Below are positions 28,074-35,849 of a stretch of DNA of 64,000 nucleotides, one piece after another. Below the pieces are notes generated by a model, which made no database searches, had not been told where the DNA came from, and worked only from the letters and a program-made list of their open reading frames with translations. Both the position numbers and the translations under genes were made by a program. Source of the DNA: Candidatus Fonsibacter ubiquis (lineage in GTDB: Bacteria > Pseudomonadota > Alphaproteobacteria > Pelagibacterales > Pelagibacteraceae); contig NZ_CP024034.1 in the NCBI RefSeq assembly GCF_002688585.1, forward strand, positions 363,501 to 427,500, written 5' to 3'. Numbering within the stretch: the first letter of the stretch is position 1; each line of letters opens with the position of its first letter.

Positions 28074-29661
28074 ATTTATTAATAAAAAAAAAGAGCTTTT
28101 ATTTTTAGCAATAATCCTTTCCTTTTCAATTTACTGTTCTTTAATAGTTGGTATGTCTTGGGATGAGCCCTATCATTATAGAAATGGAGAAAATATTTAT
28201 AAATATATTTTTTCTTTCGGAAAGCTCTCATATGAAAGTGCAAACTTTCCATTCCATTTTGGGTTTTATGATTTTTTTTCTACTTTAATTACAAAAAATT
28301 TTTCGTCAAAATATATTATTGAATCCCATCATCTTATAAATCTTTCTTTTTCATTAGGAACAGTATTTGGAATTTATAAATTATCAAAATTTTTTTTTAA
28401 TAAAGAAATTGCTAAATTATCTTTTATTTTCTTATTTTTTAATCCAATTTTTTTTGGACATTTTTCAATAAATTCTAAAGATACGATTGTAGCTTTTTCG
28501 CATGTTTGGTTTTTTTATATTCTTATTAAGTATTTTGAAAATCTAAATAATAATTTAAAAAGAACTAATTTAGTTTTTTTATTAGCCTTTATTTTTTCTC
28601 TAGGCCTTAGCATTAGATTAACTTTTATATTTTCACTTTTTCCGATTTTTATTATTTTGATACTAGATTTCTTAATTTTTAGAATATTTTTAAAAAAAAT
28701 TTCATTTCAAAAAAGTATTTTATTTGATTTATTAATTTTTTTTTTAATTTCCGTATCAATTACTTTACTATTCTGGCCTGATACTCATAAAGACATTTTT
28801 TCTCTACCTTTTGTCTTTGTTAAAAACTATTTTAATAATTTTTTTAGTAGCTCATTTTCACTTCCTTTTGGCATTTTAAATGGTCATATTTATTCAACTT
28901 CTAATACTCCGAACTCTTATATTTTTATAATGTTACTTTATAAAATGCCTACGTATATTATTTTAGCCTTTTTTTTATTACCCTTTTTTTATTTCTTAAA
29001 AAATTTTTGGAAAAAAAAAATTTTTTTAATTAAATTTTTATATATTTCAATGCAATTTTTAATACCCTTGATTTTAGTTTTTTCTTTTAGCGTAAGTTTA
29101 AACGACGGTATTAGGTATTTTTTATATATCATCCCATATATTGTTTTATTTTTTTGTATTCTTTTATATTTAATTTTTAGCTATAAAAAAATTTACCTAT
29201 TACCTCTTAAATTTTTTTTTATTTGTTTATTTCTTTTTGAAATATATATATTTTTTATTTTAACTCCTTATCAATATAGTTATATTAATTTTTTGAATGG
29301 CAAATACTCTGAAAATATTCACAAATTTGAAAATGACTATTGGGGCATTAGCTTAAAGGAATTAATTTTAGATATTAATAAAAAAAAACTTTTTTTAAAT
29401 GAGAGAGATAAAATCTATAAAGTAGCTTTTTGTGGTCTTAATGAAAAAGTAGCTCAATATTATCTAAATAAACTAGATAATTTTAAATACAGAACGGTTG
29501 ATACTAATAAGGACTATGATTTTATAGTTTTTATTAATAGAAATACAGGAACTGCTAATCAATCTATTGATGATGTTAGCACGTGTTATAAAAAATTTTT
29601 TAAGGAGCAGTTGTTAACTGTTGATCGTAATAATCTTAGTCTGTCTTTTATATCTAAATAA
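28054..29661 (+). CDS. GT-C family glycosyltransferase (ArnT/PMT-like membrane protein)
   Basis: The 535-residue protein has about eleven membrane segments. After the first helix comes MSWDEPYHYRNGE, the Asp-Glu loop typical of GT-C enzymes (ArnT, PMT and relatives), then SINSKDTIVAF in the third loop. A soluble C-terminal part of about 130 residues follows. It should transfer a sugar from a polyprenyl-phosphate donor outside the inner membrane. The start is taken as TTG at 28054, which keeps the first helix; the next Met (in GMSWDE) would remove it. Overlaps the preceding gene by 20 bases. Confidence 0.75.
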   Translation: MIVKLSKFINKKKELLFLAIILSFSIYCSLIVGMSWDEPYHYRNGENIYKYIFSFGKLSYESANFPFHFGFYDFFSTLITKNFSSKYIIESHHLINLSFSLGTVFGIYKLSKFFFNKEIAKLSFIFLFFNPIFFGHFSINSKDTIVAFSHVWFFYILIKYFENLNNNLKRTNLVFLLAFIFSLGLSIRLTFIFSLFPIFIILILDFLIFRIFLKKISFQKSILFDLLIFFLISVSITLLFWPDTHKDIFSLPFVFVKNYFNNFFSSSFSLPFGILNGHIYSTSNTPNSYIFIMLLYKMPTYIILAFFLLPFFYFLKNFWKKKIFLIKFLYISMQFLIPLILVFSFSVSLNDGIRYFLYIIPYIVLFFCILLYLIFSYKKIYLLPLKFFFICLFLFEIYIFFILTPYQYSYINFLNGKYSENIHKFENDYWGISLKELILDINKKKLFLNERDKIYKVAFCGLNEKVAQYYLNKLDNFKYRTVDTNKDYDFIVFINRNTGTANQSIDDVSTCYKKFFKEQLLTVDRNNLSLSFISK

Positions 29662-29712
29662 TTCTTCTATTATGTTCCAAATATATAAATTTTTAAAAAT
29701 AACCAATTTTTT

Positions 29713-30540
29713 TTATTTAATTTTTAAATATTCGATAAAACTTCTTAAAGAAATTAGAATTAAATAAATTCCAAAAATTTTTGTAATTAAACTTCTACTA
29801 ACCTTGTGTACGACTTTTGCTCCAAGAGGAGCCATAAGCATAGTAACTGGAACAAAAACTAAAAAACCCGCAAGGTTAAAATAACCAAAACTTAATGGAG
29901 AATTAACTGTAGCAAATATAGCTCCACTTGAAATCATGCTGATAGTTCCTGAAATTGCAATCAAAATTCCAATAGCCGCAGATGTTCCAATAGCCTTTCT
30001 CATATCATAGCCGAATAATCTCATAAAAGGCACCGATAATGATCCACCACCAATACCCAAAGGCACTGAAATAAAACCTATAAAATTTCCAATAATAATT
30101 TTATAAATCTTTGGAATATTTCTTTCTGTTTCTTCTAATTTTGATTTTAAAAATAAGAAAAATAAACCCACCAAAAATGCAAAAATTGAGAAAAATAATA
30201 CTAAATTTGCTGTTTTAAGATTTGATGCCAATAAAGTTCCAATTATAACTCCCAATACAATATAAATCCCAAAAGATTTTATTAGACCAAAATCAACAGC
30301 ATTAAATTTCATATGAGTTCTAGTAGACATAATTGATGTGGGTATAATAATTGCTAAAGAGGTTCCTAAAGCTAAATGCATTTTAGTTGCCATTTCAAAG
30401 TCTAGGACTGTAAATGCGTAATAGAGAGCAGGAACCATTACTAAACCACCACCAACACCAAGGAGACCCGCCATAAAGCCGGCAACCGAAGCCGCCATCA
30501 TCATTACAATTAAAAGATTAAAAATTTGTATCCAATCCAT
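29713..30540 (-). CDS. TauE/SafE family sulfite/organosulfonate exporter-like permease
   Basis: The 275-residue protein has about eight membrane segments in two repeats: MAGLLGVGGGLVMVPAL near the start and FISVPLGIGGGSLSVPFM in the second half, the duplicated glycine-rich signature of TauE/SafE. The family exports sulfite, sulfoacetate and similar anions; the substrate here is unknown. It closes the accessory region, 51 bases from the convergent GT-C gene. Confidence 0.9.
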   Translation of the reverse strand: MDWIQIFNLLIVMMMAASVAGFMAGLLGVGGGLVMVPALYYAFTVLDFEMATKMHLALGTSLAIIIPTSIMSTRTHMKFNAVDFGLIKSFGIYIVLGVIIGTLLASNLKTANLVLFFSIFAFLVGLFFLFLKSKLEETERNIPKIYKIIIGNFIGFISVPLGIGGGSLSVPFMRLFGYDMRKAIGTSAAIGILIAISGTISMISSGAIFATVNSPLSFGYFNLAGFLVFVPVTMLMAPLGAKVVHKVSRSLITKIFGIYLILISLRSFIEYLKIK

Positions 30541-30599
30541 GAGAAAATTATTCTTAACTTATATATTTTTAGTTAATAAATAGTAGTTAATAATAAAAC

Positions 30600-30854
30600 A
30601 TGAAAATAATTAAAAAATATTGGTATATAATTCCTCTATTATTTATTATTTGGTTTTTTTATCCTAGCGACTACTTAAAGAATTGTGTCAGTGATTTTAA
30701 AAATAAACAAACATTCTATAAAAATCAATTTGCAGATCAGTATGGTCTAATCACTTGTTCAAAGATTAAAAAAGAGGATCAAAATACGTTTAATCTTTTA
30801 AAGGGTAAAGTGTTCTCAAAAACTACAGCATTTAAAAAGTATTTACCCAACTAA
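30600..30854 (+). CDS. small membrane-anchored protein, function unknown
   Basis: The 84-residue product has one N-terminal hydrophobic segment (about residues 7-21) and a polar rest with two cysteines. No family recognised. It starts 59 bases from the divergent TauE gene and ends 52 bases before tRNA-Val. Its length, stable start and defined gap support a gene, but this cannot be proven from one genome. Confidence 0.6.
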   Translation: MKIIKKYWYIIPLLFIIWFFYPSDYLKNCVSDFKNKQTFYKNQFADQYGLITCSKIKKEDQNTFNLLKGKVFSKTTAFKKYLPN

Positions 30855-30880
30855 TTATTATTTTAACTTTGGTTATTTAC

Positions 30881-30889
30881 TGTTATACA
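30881..30889 (+). promoter_or_regulatory. extended -10 element upstream of the tRNA-Val pair
   Basis: TGTTATACA gives a TGn extension plus TATACA, with a poor -35 (TTTAAC at 30862-30867). The predicted start is about 11 bases before the mature tRNA-Val(UAC). Confidence 0.45.
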
Positions 30890-30906
30890 AGTTTTTCAAA
30901 TTTAAG

Positions 30907-30982
30907 GGGCGATTAGCTCAGTTGGTAGAGCATCTCGTTTACACCGAGAGGGTCGGGAGTTCGAGTCTCTCATCGCCCACCA
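30907..30982 (+). tRNA. tRNA-Val (anticodon UAC)
   Basis: The acceptor stem GGGCGAT/ATCGCCC, anticodon stem TCTCG/CGAGA with loop TTTACAC (anticodon TAC) and a GTTCGAGTC T loop identify it. CCA is encoded. A second tRNA-Val begins 13 bases on. Confidence 0.97.
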
Positions 30983-30995
30983 TTATTTATTTTTA

Positions 30996-31070
30996 GGGCA
31001 TCTAGTTCAGTGGTAGAACACTTGCTCGACACGCAAGGGGTGGTAAGTTCGATTCTTACGATGCCCACCA
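30996..31070 (+). tRNA. tRNA-Val (anticodon GAC)
   Basis: The acceptor stem GGGCATC/GATGCCC, anticodon stem CTTGC/GCAAG with loop TCGACAC (anticodon GAC) and encoded CCA identify it. Together with the adjacent UAC isoacceptor it covers all valine codons. The next protein gene begins 7 bases after CCA. Confidence 0.95.
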
Positions 31071-31077
31071 TAAGGAT

Positions 31078-31413
31078 ATGGATAAACTGTTTGTTTACGG
31101 AACTTTGATGCCAAATAATAAAAATTTTTTTATTTTAAAAAATATTTTAGGAAATTGGCAAAAAGCATTCACCTTTGGTTCTGTTAAGAAAATAAGGTTA
31201 GAAAAAGATTTTGAATATGATGCAATTATTCCTAATTCAAAAGTAGATAAAATTAATGGTTATTTATTAACCTCATTTAGTCTTAAGTATTTATGGAAAA
31301 AATTAGATTGTTATGAAGGAAAACGTTATCAAAGAGTAATTACTGATGTGTATTTAAAGAATAACCAAAAAACAAAAGCCTATATTTATTCTCTTAAAAT
31401 TTCTGAGTTATAA
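31078..31413 (+). CDS. gamma-glutamylcyclotransferase-like protein (AIG2/GGCT fold)
   Basis: The 111-residue protein starts KLFVYGTLMPN, the YGTL substrate-loop motif of the gamma-glutamylcyclotransferase superfamily, and has the acidic catalytic region LDCYEG near 80, ending in AYIYSL. Members cleave gamma-glutamyl dipeptides or amines to 5-oxoproline. The substrate is unknown. It begins 7 bases after the tRNA-Val(GAC) CCA, so it is probably expressed from the tRNA transcript. Confidence 0.85.
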   Translation: MDKLFVYGTLMPNNKNFFILKNILGNWQKAFTFGSVKKIRLEKDFEYDAIIPNSKVDKINGYLLTSFSLKYLWKKLDCYEGKRYQRVITDVYLKNNQKTKAYIYSLKISEL

Positions 31414-31505
31414 TTTATAAGACTTTTTGAATAATTCTGTGTATAAATTTACTCGGTAATTTTAAATTGTGGTGACAGCATAATTTTGGCTGCACTGCTT
31501 TTTTA

Positions 31506-31583
31506 GGGGGTGTAGCTCAGCTTGGTTAGAGCGCCTGCCTGTCACGCAGGAGGCCGCGGGTTCGAGTCCCGTCACTCCCGCCA
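31506..31583 (+). tRNA. tRNA-Asp (anticodon GUC)
   Basis: The acceptor stem GGGGGTG/CACTCCC (one G-U pair), anticodon stem CCTGC/GCAGG with loop CTGTCAC (anticodon GTC), discriminator G and encoded CCA fit tRNA-Asp. marC starts 17 bases downstream. No good promoter was found in the 92-base gap before it. Confidence 0.96.
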
Positions 31584-31600
31584 GAATAAATACTTAAAAT

Positions 31601-32227
31601 ATGAGTTCAACTTTTTTTAATTCTTTTGCAGTTTTATTTGTTGCTATAGATGCAGCAGGAATTGGACCCTTATTTTTATTATTAACTGAAGGAGCAACAA
31701 GAGAGCAAAGATTTAAGATTGCAATTAAATCGTCTCTAATTGCTTTTATTGTATTAATTATTTTTGCATACGGAGGTAAATTTTTTTTTAACTGGATTGG
31801 GGTATCAATAAATTCTCTTAAAATTGCGGGGGGGATAATTTTGTTTATTATTTCAATTGAAATGCTTTTAGACAAAAGAAGATTAAGAAGAGAAGAGAGC
31901 GCTAATAAAGTTTTAAGTGAAAAAACTATAGAAGAAATTTCAATTTTTCCACTCGCAATTCCTTTGATTGCTGGGCCTGCTGCGTTAACTTCTGTTTTAC
32001 TTTTAGTAAATGCAAATTCAAAAGATCCAGAAAGATTAATAATGGTCTATATTGCTTTAACTGCAGTAATGATAGTAACTTTTTTTCATATGATATTTTC
32101 TGCAATTCTTGCAAACTATACAAGTAAAAATATTCTCAATGTATTTTCACGAGTAATAGCTTTAATTTTGGCATCTCTCGCAATTCAATTTATTGTAGAT
32201 GGAATAAAATCTAGTTTTGGATTTTAA
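31601..32227 (+). CDS. MarC family inner-membrane protein
   Basis: The 208-residue protein has about six membrane helices and the MarC signatures FVAIDAAGIGPLFL at the N-terminus and PLAIPLIAGPAALTSVL in the middle. The family was named for a link to multiple antibiotic resistance that later work did not support; its function remains unknown. It starts 17 bases after tRNA-Asp and overlaps the convergent rlmB by 4 bases. Confidence 0.9.
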   Translation: MSSTFFNSFAVLFVAIDAAGIGPLFLLLTEGATREQRFKIAIKSSLIAFIVLIIFAYGGKFFFNWIGVSINSLKIAGGIILFIISIEMLLDKRRLRREESANKVLSEKTIEEISIFPLAIPLIAGPAALTSVLLLVNANSKDPERLIMVYIALTAVMIVTFFHMIFSAILANYTSKNILNVFSRVIALILASLAIQFIVDGIKSSFGF

Positions 32228-32961
32228 TTTTTTCTCTCAAGTAATCTAAAAATACCCAAAGTTGTTGAGACTGCATTAGAAACATTCAAACTCTCAATTT
32301 CTTTGTTAATTTGAATTTTAATAAGATGATCACAGTTTTCTTTTACTAACCTTCTAAGACCATCTCCTTCCGATCCAAACACAAAAACATTCTGGTTGGA
32401 CCATTTTTGATCTTCAATATTTTCTTTTGCATTACCATCCAGTCCATATACCCAATAATTATTTTTCTTTAAAACTTCAAGTGCATTTGTAATATTTGAT
32501 ACTGGAATAATGTTTACAAGTTCCATTGCCCCACTAGCACTCTTGTACATCATCTTGTTTTTAGGGTTATAATTTTTTTCTAAAAGAATAACAGCATCAA
32601 TATTAAAAGCGCTGCATGATCTTATTATTGAGCCTATATTTCTTTGATCTGTAATATCGTCTAGTACAACTAATGTATTTTTTGAATTACTTTTACTTTT
32701 TAAATACTCTTTTAACTCTACTGTTGGAATACTTTCTATCTCAGCAGCTACACCTTGATGTACAATATTTTCACTAATAAAAATTTTATCTATCTCTTTT
32801 TTATCTTTTGTTTCAATTAAAATTTTTTTATTGAAATTTTTAAGATTAAAATCTTTCTGATTTTCTTCCGTAATAATAAGTTTATTTATTTTTCTTTTAG
32901 GGTTTTTGATAGCAGATAAAACTGCGTGTTTGCCGCCTATCCAAAATGCACCTGTTTTCAT
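32224..32961 (-). CDS. rlmB: 23S rRNA 2'-O-methyltransferase, TrmH/RlmB family
   Basis: The 245-residue SPOUT enzyme has the N-terminal substrate-binding domain (GGKHAVLSAI) and the knotted catalytic half with DDITDQRNIGSIIRS (motif 1), VFGSEGDGLRRLV (motif 2) and ESLNVSNAVSTTLGIF (motif 3). RlmB methylates G2251 of 23S rRNA in E. coli; TrmH-type tRNA activity is a less likely alternative. Its location beside the tRNA/tuf/ribosomal block fits an RNA-modification role. Confidence 0.88.
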   Translation of the reverse strand: MKTGAFWIGGKHAVLSAIKNPKRKINKLIITEENQKDFNLKNFNKKILIETKDKKEIDKIFISENIVHQGVAAEIESIPTVELKEYLKSKSNSKNTLVVLDDITDQRNIGSIIRSCSAFNIDAVILLEKNYNPKNKMMYKSASGAMELVNIIPVSNITNALEVLKKNNYWVYGLDGNAKENIEDQKWSNQNVFVFGSEGDGLRRLVKENCDHLIKIQINKEIESLNVSNAVSTTLGIFRLLERKN

Positions 32962-33004
32962 TGATTTAATTGATATAACTATCTTAATTTGAGTTAAAAA
33001 TGTA

Positions 33005-33033
33005 TTGCATTAATATTACTCTCTAATTATATT
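33005..33033 (+). promoter_or_regulatory. sigma-70-type promoter of the tRNA-Tyr/tRNA-Gly/tuf transcript
   Basis: TTGCAT (33005-33010), a 17-base spacer and TATATT (33028-33033) form a good promoter in the 193-base gap between divergent rlmB and tRNA-Tyr. The leader to the tRNA is about 115 bases and holds a 7-bp hairpin (ACAAAAC/GTTTTGT) whose loop, CTCCGTC, lies just before the tRNA. Confidence 0.6.
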
Positions 33034-33155
33034 CCGCCTAATTTTAAGCTTCATAATCGCAATAGTGTGGTTAGGAAGTTGTGTTGTAAATTTTTTCTTT
33101 TTTAGAACACTTGAAAGCTACTCAAAACAAAACCTCCGTCGTTTTGTGAAAAATT

Positions 33156-33241
33156 GGAGGGGTGACCGAGTGGTTAAAGGTGACGGTCTGTAAAACCGTT
33201 GGCTCCGGCCTACGAAGGTTCGAATCCTTCCCCCTCCACCA
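33156..33241 (+). tRNA. tRNA-Tyr (anticodon GUA)
   Basis: The acceptor stem GGAGGGG/CCCCTCC, anticodon stem ACGGT/ACCGT with loop CTGTAAA (anticodon GTA), a long variable arm and encoded CCA identify this class II tRNA. It is first in the classic tRNA-Tyr, tRNA-Gly, tuf, tRNA-Trp, secE order. Confidence 0.97.
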
Positions 33242-33306
33242 AGAGGGAGTGTTTAAAGAAAAGAATTGTTGGCAACAAAATAAAATTAGGAGTAAGGTTT
33301 GGTTAC

Positions 33307-33380
33307 GCGGGTGTAGTTCAATGGTAGAACTCCAGCCTTCCAAGCTGGTTGTGAGAGTTCGATTCTCTTCACCCGCTCCA
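33307..33380 (+). tRNA. tRNA-Gly (anticodon UCC)
   Basis: The acceptor stem GCGGGTG/CACCCGC, anticodon stem CCAGC/GCTGG with loop CTTCCAA (anticodon TCC) and encoded CCA identify it. It lies 65 bases after tRNA-Tyr and 42 bases before tuf. Confidence 0.97.
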
Positions 33381-33422
33381 GATTAAAAATTAATAATAAA
33401 CTGAGAGGTGTAGAAAAAGTAA

Positions 33423-34610
33423 ATGTCTAAGGAAAAATTTCAAAGAACGAAACCACATTGTAACATTGGTACTATTGGTCACGTCGATCATGGTAAAACA
33501 ACTTTAACAGCCGCGATCACAAAAGTTCTTGCAAAAGCTGGTGGAGCAAAATTTGTAGCTTACGATCAGATTGACAAAACACCTGAAGAAAAAGCAAGGG
33601 GTATTACTATTTCTACAGCTCACGTTGAATACGAAACAGCAAAACGTCATTATGCGCACGTCGACTGTCCAGGACACGCTGACTACGTAAAAAATATGAT
33701 TACAGGTGCCGCACAAATGGATGGAGCTATTTTAGTTGTGAATGCAGCGGATGGTCCTATGCCACAAACTAGAGAACATATTCTTTTAGCGAGACAAGTT
33801 GGTGTTCCGGCTCTAGTTGTTTTTTTAAATAAAGTTGACACTGTAAATGATAAAGAACTTTTAGATCTTGTTGAAATGGAGATCAGAGAATTATTAACTT
33901 CTTATGGATATCCTGGAGACAAAACTCCAATCATCAAAGGTTCAGCTTTAAAAGCAATAGAAGGTGATGTTGAACTTGGAGATAAACCAATTCTAGCTTT
34001 GATGGAAGCGGTTGATACTTTTATTCCACAACCAAATAGACCAAAAGACAAACCATTCTTAATGCCAATCGAAGATGTATTTTCGATTTCTGGTCGTGGA
34101 ACAGTTGTTACAGGCAGAATTGAGTCAGGAGCAATTAAAACTGGTGAAGAAATGGAAATCATTGGAATTAAAGCAACTCAAAAATCTGTTTGTACAGGTG
34201 TAGAGATGTTTAGAAAACTTTTAGACTCGGGTGAAGCAGGTGATAACGTTGGTATTCTTTTAAGAGGTATTGAACGTGATCAAGTTGAAAGAGGACAAGT
34301 TTTGGCTAAGCCAGGATCAATAAAACCGCACACTAAATTTGAGGCTCAAGCCTACATATTAAAAAAAGAGGAAGGCGGAAGACACACTCCATTTTTTACT
34401 AAATATCGTCCTCAGTTTTATTTTAGAACTACTGATGTTACAGGTGAGGTTGCGTTACCAGCTGGTGTTGAGATGATTATGCCTGGTGATGATGCAAAAA
34501 TGACTGTTACTTTAATCACTCCAATTGCAATGGACAATAATTTAAAATTTGCAATTAGAGAAGGAGGAAGAACCGTAGGAGCTGGAGTAGTAACTAAGAT
34601 TATAGAATAA
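33423..34610 (+). CDS. tuf: elongation factor Tu
   Basis: EF-Tu delivers aminoacyl-tRNA to the ribosome. The 395-residue chain has GHVDHGKT (G1), the switch I region with RGITI, DCPGH (G3), NKVD (G4) and GSAL (G5), followed by the two beta-barrel domains ([18 protein letters not shown]). It is placed beside tRNAs, as E. coli tufB is. No second tuf follows fusA in this window, which suggests a single copy. GAGAGG upstream may act as its ribosome-binding site, though it is rather distant from the ATG. Confidence 0.98.
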   Translation: MSKEKFQRTKPHCNIGTIGHVDHGKTTLTAAITKVLAKAGGAKFVAYDQIDKTPEEKARGITISTAHVEYETAKRHYAHVDCPGHADYVKNMITGAAQMDGAILVVNAADGPMPQTREHILLARQVGVPALVVFLNKVDTVNDKELLDLVEMEIRELLTSYGYPGDKTPIIKGSALKAIEGDVELGDKPILALMEAVDTFIPQPNRPKDKPFLMPIEDVFSISGRGTVVTGRIESGAIKTGEEMEIIGIKATQKSVCTGVEMFRKLLDSGEAGDNVGILLRGIERDQVERGQVLAKPGSIKPHTKFEAQAYILKKEEGGRHTPFFTKYRPQFYFRTTDVTGEVALPAGVEMIMPGDDAKMTVTLITPIAMDNNLKFAIREGGRTVGAGVVTKIIE

Positions 34611-34615
34611 ATCTT

Positions 34616-34691
34616 AGGAGTGTAGCTCAATTGGTAGAGCGCCGGTCTCCAAAACCGGAGGTTGCGGGTTCAAGTCCCTCCACTCCTGCCA
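34616..34691 (+). tRNA. tRNA-Trp (anticodon CCA)
   Basis: The acceptor stem AGGAGTG/CACTCCT, anticodon stem CCGGT/ACCGG with loop CTCCAAA (anticodon CCA) and an encoded 3' CCA identify it. It starts 5 bases after the tuf stop and ends 13 bases before secE, so processing must cut a tuf-tRNA-secE transcript. Confidence 0.97.
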
Positions 34692-34704
34692 CAGATTGTT
34701 AAAT

Positions 34705-34890
34705 ATGTTTAATCCTATTCAATTTTTAAGATCTGTTAAGCAGGAGGCTTTAAAAATATCTTGGCCAACAAGAAAAGAAACTACTATTGGTGCATTAACA
34801 GTCTTTGTGATGTCAGTAATTGCAGCTTTGTTTTTTTTGTTATTAGATCAGATTTTTAAATTCGGTCTAAATTATTTACTTGGAATTTAA
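34705..34890 (+). CDS. secE: preprotein translocase subunit SecE
   Basis: The 61-residue protein has the amphipathic ISWPTRKE segment, diagnostic of SecE, followed by one membrane helix (about residues 30-50). It is the short single-span form usual outside enteric bacteria. SecE clamps SecY, encoded near 58 kb. I choose the ATG at 34705, since MFNP matches family starts; an upstream in-frame TTG at 34696 would sit 4 bases from the tRNA CCA. Confidence 0.93.
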   Translation: MFNPIQFLRSVKQEALKISWPTRKETTIGALTVFVMSVIAALFFLLLDQIFKFGLNYLLGI

Positions 34891-34893
34891 CTT

Positions 34894-35421
34894 ATGATGA
34901 AATGGTACATTATCCAGGCGCATTCAGGCGCAGAAAAAAAAGTAGCCAGTCTTATACCTGAAAAACTTGAGAAAGAGGGATTAGCGCATCATTTTGAACA
35001 AACTTTAGTTCCAACTCATGAAGTTACAGAAGTAAAAAAAGGAAAAAGAACTACTTCTGAAAAAAAATACTTTCCAGGTTATTTTTTAGCCAAGCTAGAT
35101 ATGAACGATCAAGTTTATCATTTAATTAAATCTATAAAAAGAATAACTGGATTTTTGGGAGTACCTGGAAAACCTACTCCAATATCAGAAGCCGAAGTTA
35201 CAAAAATTATGGGAAAAATTGAAGATGGAGCTCTCAAGCCTTCAACTAGTATAAGTTTTGATATCGGTGAACAAGTTAGAGTTTGTGATGGACCTTTTGC
35301 TTCATTTAGTGGCCTTGTAGAGGGAGTTGATGAAGAAAAGTCTAGACTAAAGGTTTCCGTTTCGATATTTGGTAGGCCCACACCTGTAGAGTTAGAATAT
35401 GGGCAGGTAGAAAAAATTTAA
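34894..35421 (+). CDS. nusG: transcription termination/antitermination factor NusG
   Basis: The 175-residue chain begins [15 protein letters not shown] (NGN domain) with FPGYFLAK in its centre, and ends in a KOW domain starting [17 protein letters not shown]. NusG binds RNA polymerase and couples it to Rho or ribosomes. Two ATG codons are adjacent (34894, 34897), so the exact start may be either. It is 3 bases after secE and 2 before rplK. Confidence 0.96.
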   Translation: MMKWYIIQAHSGAEKKVASLIPEKLEKEGLAHHFEQTLVPTHEVTEVKKGKRTTSEKKYFPGYFLAKLDMNDQVYHLIKSIKRITGFLGVPGKPTPISEAEVTKIMGKIEDGALKPSTSISFDIGEQVRVCDGPFASFSGLVEGVDEEKSRLKVSVSIFGRPTPVELEYGQVEKI

Positions 35422-35423
35422 GT

Positions 35424-35849
35424 ATGGCTAAAGAAGTTTCTGGAATATTAAAGTTACAAATTAAAGGCGGACAAGCTAATCCCGCTCCTCCAGTTGGACC
35501 AGCTCTTGGACAAAGGGGAGTTAATATAATGGAATTTTGTAAATCTTTTAACGATAAGACTAAATCTTTAATGGGTCAGCCGGTTCCGGTAGTTATTACA
35601 ATTTATAAAGATAAAAAATTTGATTTTATAATCAAAACTCCTCCTGCTTCTTTTTTAATTAAGGAAGCTATTAAACTTAAGAGTGGCTCAAAGGAACCAG
35701 GTAGAAACATTGTAGGATCAATTACCAAAGCTCAACTTAAGAAAATCGCTGAGATAAAAATGAAAGATTTAAATGCATTTGATATTGAGCAAGCGATTAA
35801 AATTATTGCAGGTTCAGCAAGATCTATGGGAGTTGAGGTTAAAGACTAA
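35424..35849 (+). CDS. rplK: 50S ribosomal protein L11
   Basis: The 141-residue protein has [20 protein letters not shown] and [13 protein letters not shown], the proline-rich N-terminal domain that binds thiostrepton-type drugs and release factors, and a C-terminal rRNA-binding domain ([10 protein letters not shown]). It forms the GTPase-associated centre with L10 and L12. Its stop overlaps the rplA start by one base. Confidence 0.97.
   Translation: MAKEVSGILKLQIKGGQANPAPPVGPALGQRGVNIMEFCKSFNDKTKSLMGQPVPVVITIYKDKKFDFIIKTPPASFLIKEAIKLKSGSKEPGRNIVGSITKAQLKKIAEIKMKDLNAFDIEQAIKIIAGSARSMGVEVKD

Noticed and set aside
29713-31070. tRNA-Val genes as the integration site of the glycan cassette
   Set aside because: The tRNAs are over 1 kb from the cassette, no integrase is present, and no repeat of a tRNA 3' end was seen at the other border.
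30996-31070. Reading this tRNA as tRNA-Asp
   Set aside because: The loop is TCGACAC, giving anticodon GAC (valine); the true tRNA-Asp (GTC) is at 31506-31583.
33122-33386. Two ORFs (one per strand) across the tRNA-Tyr/tRNA-Gly pair, including the peptide MTEWLKVTVCKTVGSG
   Set aside because: Both are translations through tRNA genes, a frequent false call; the tRNAs themselves fold well.
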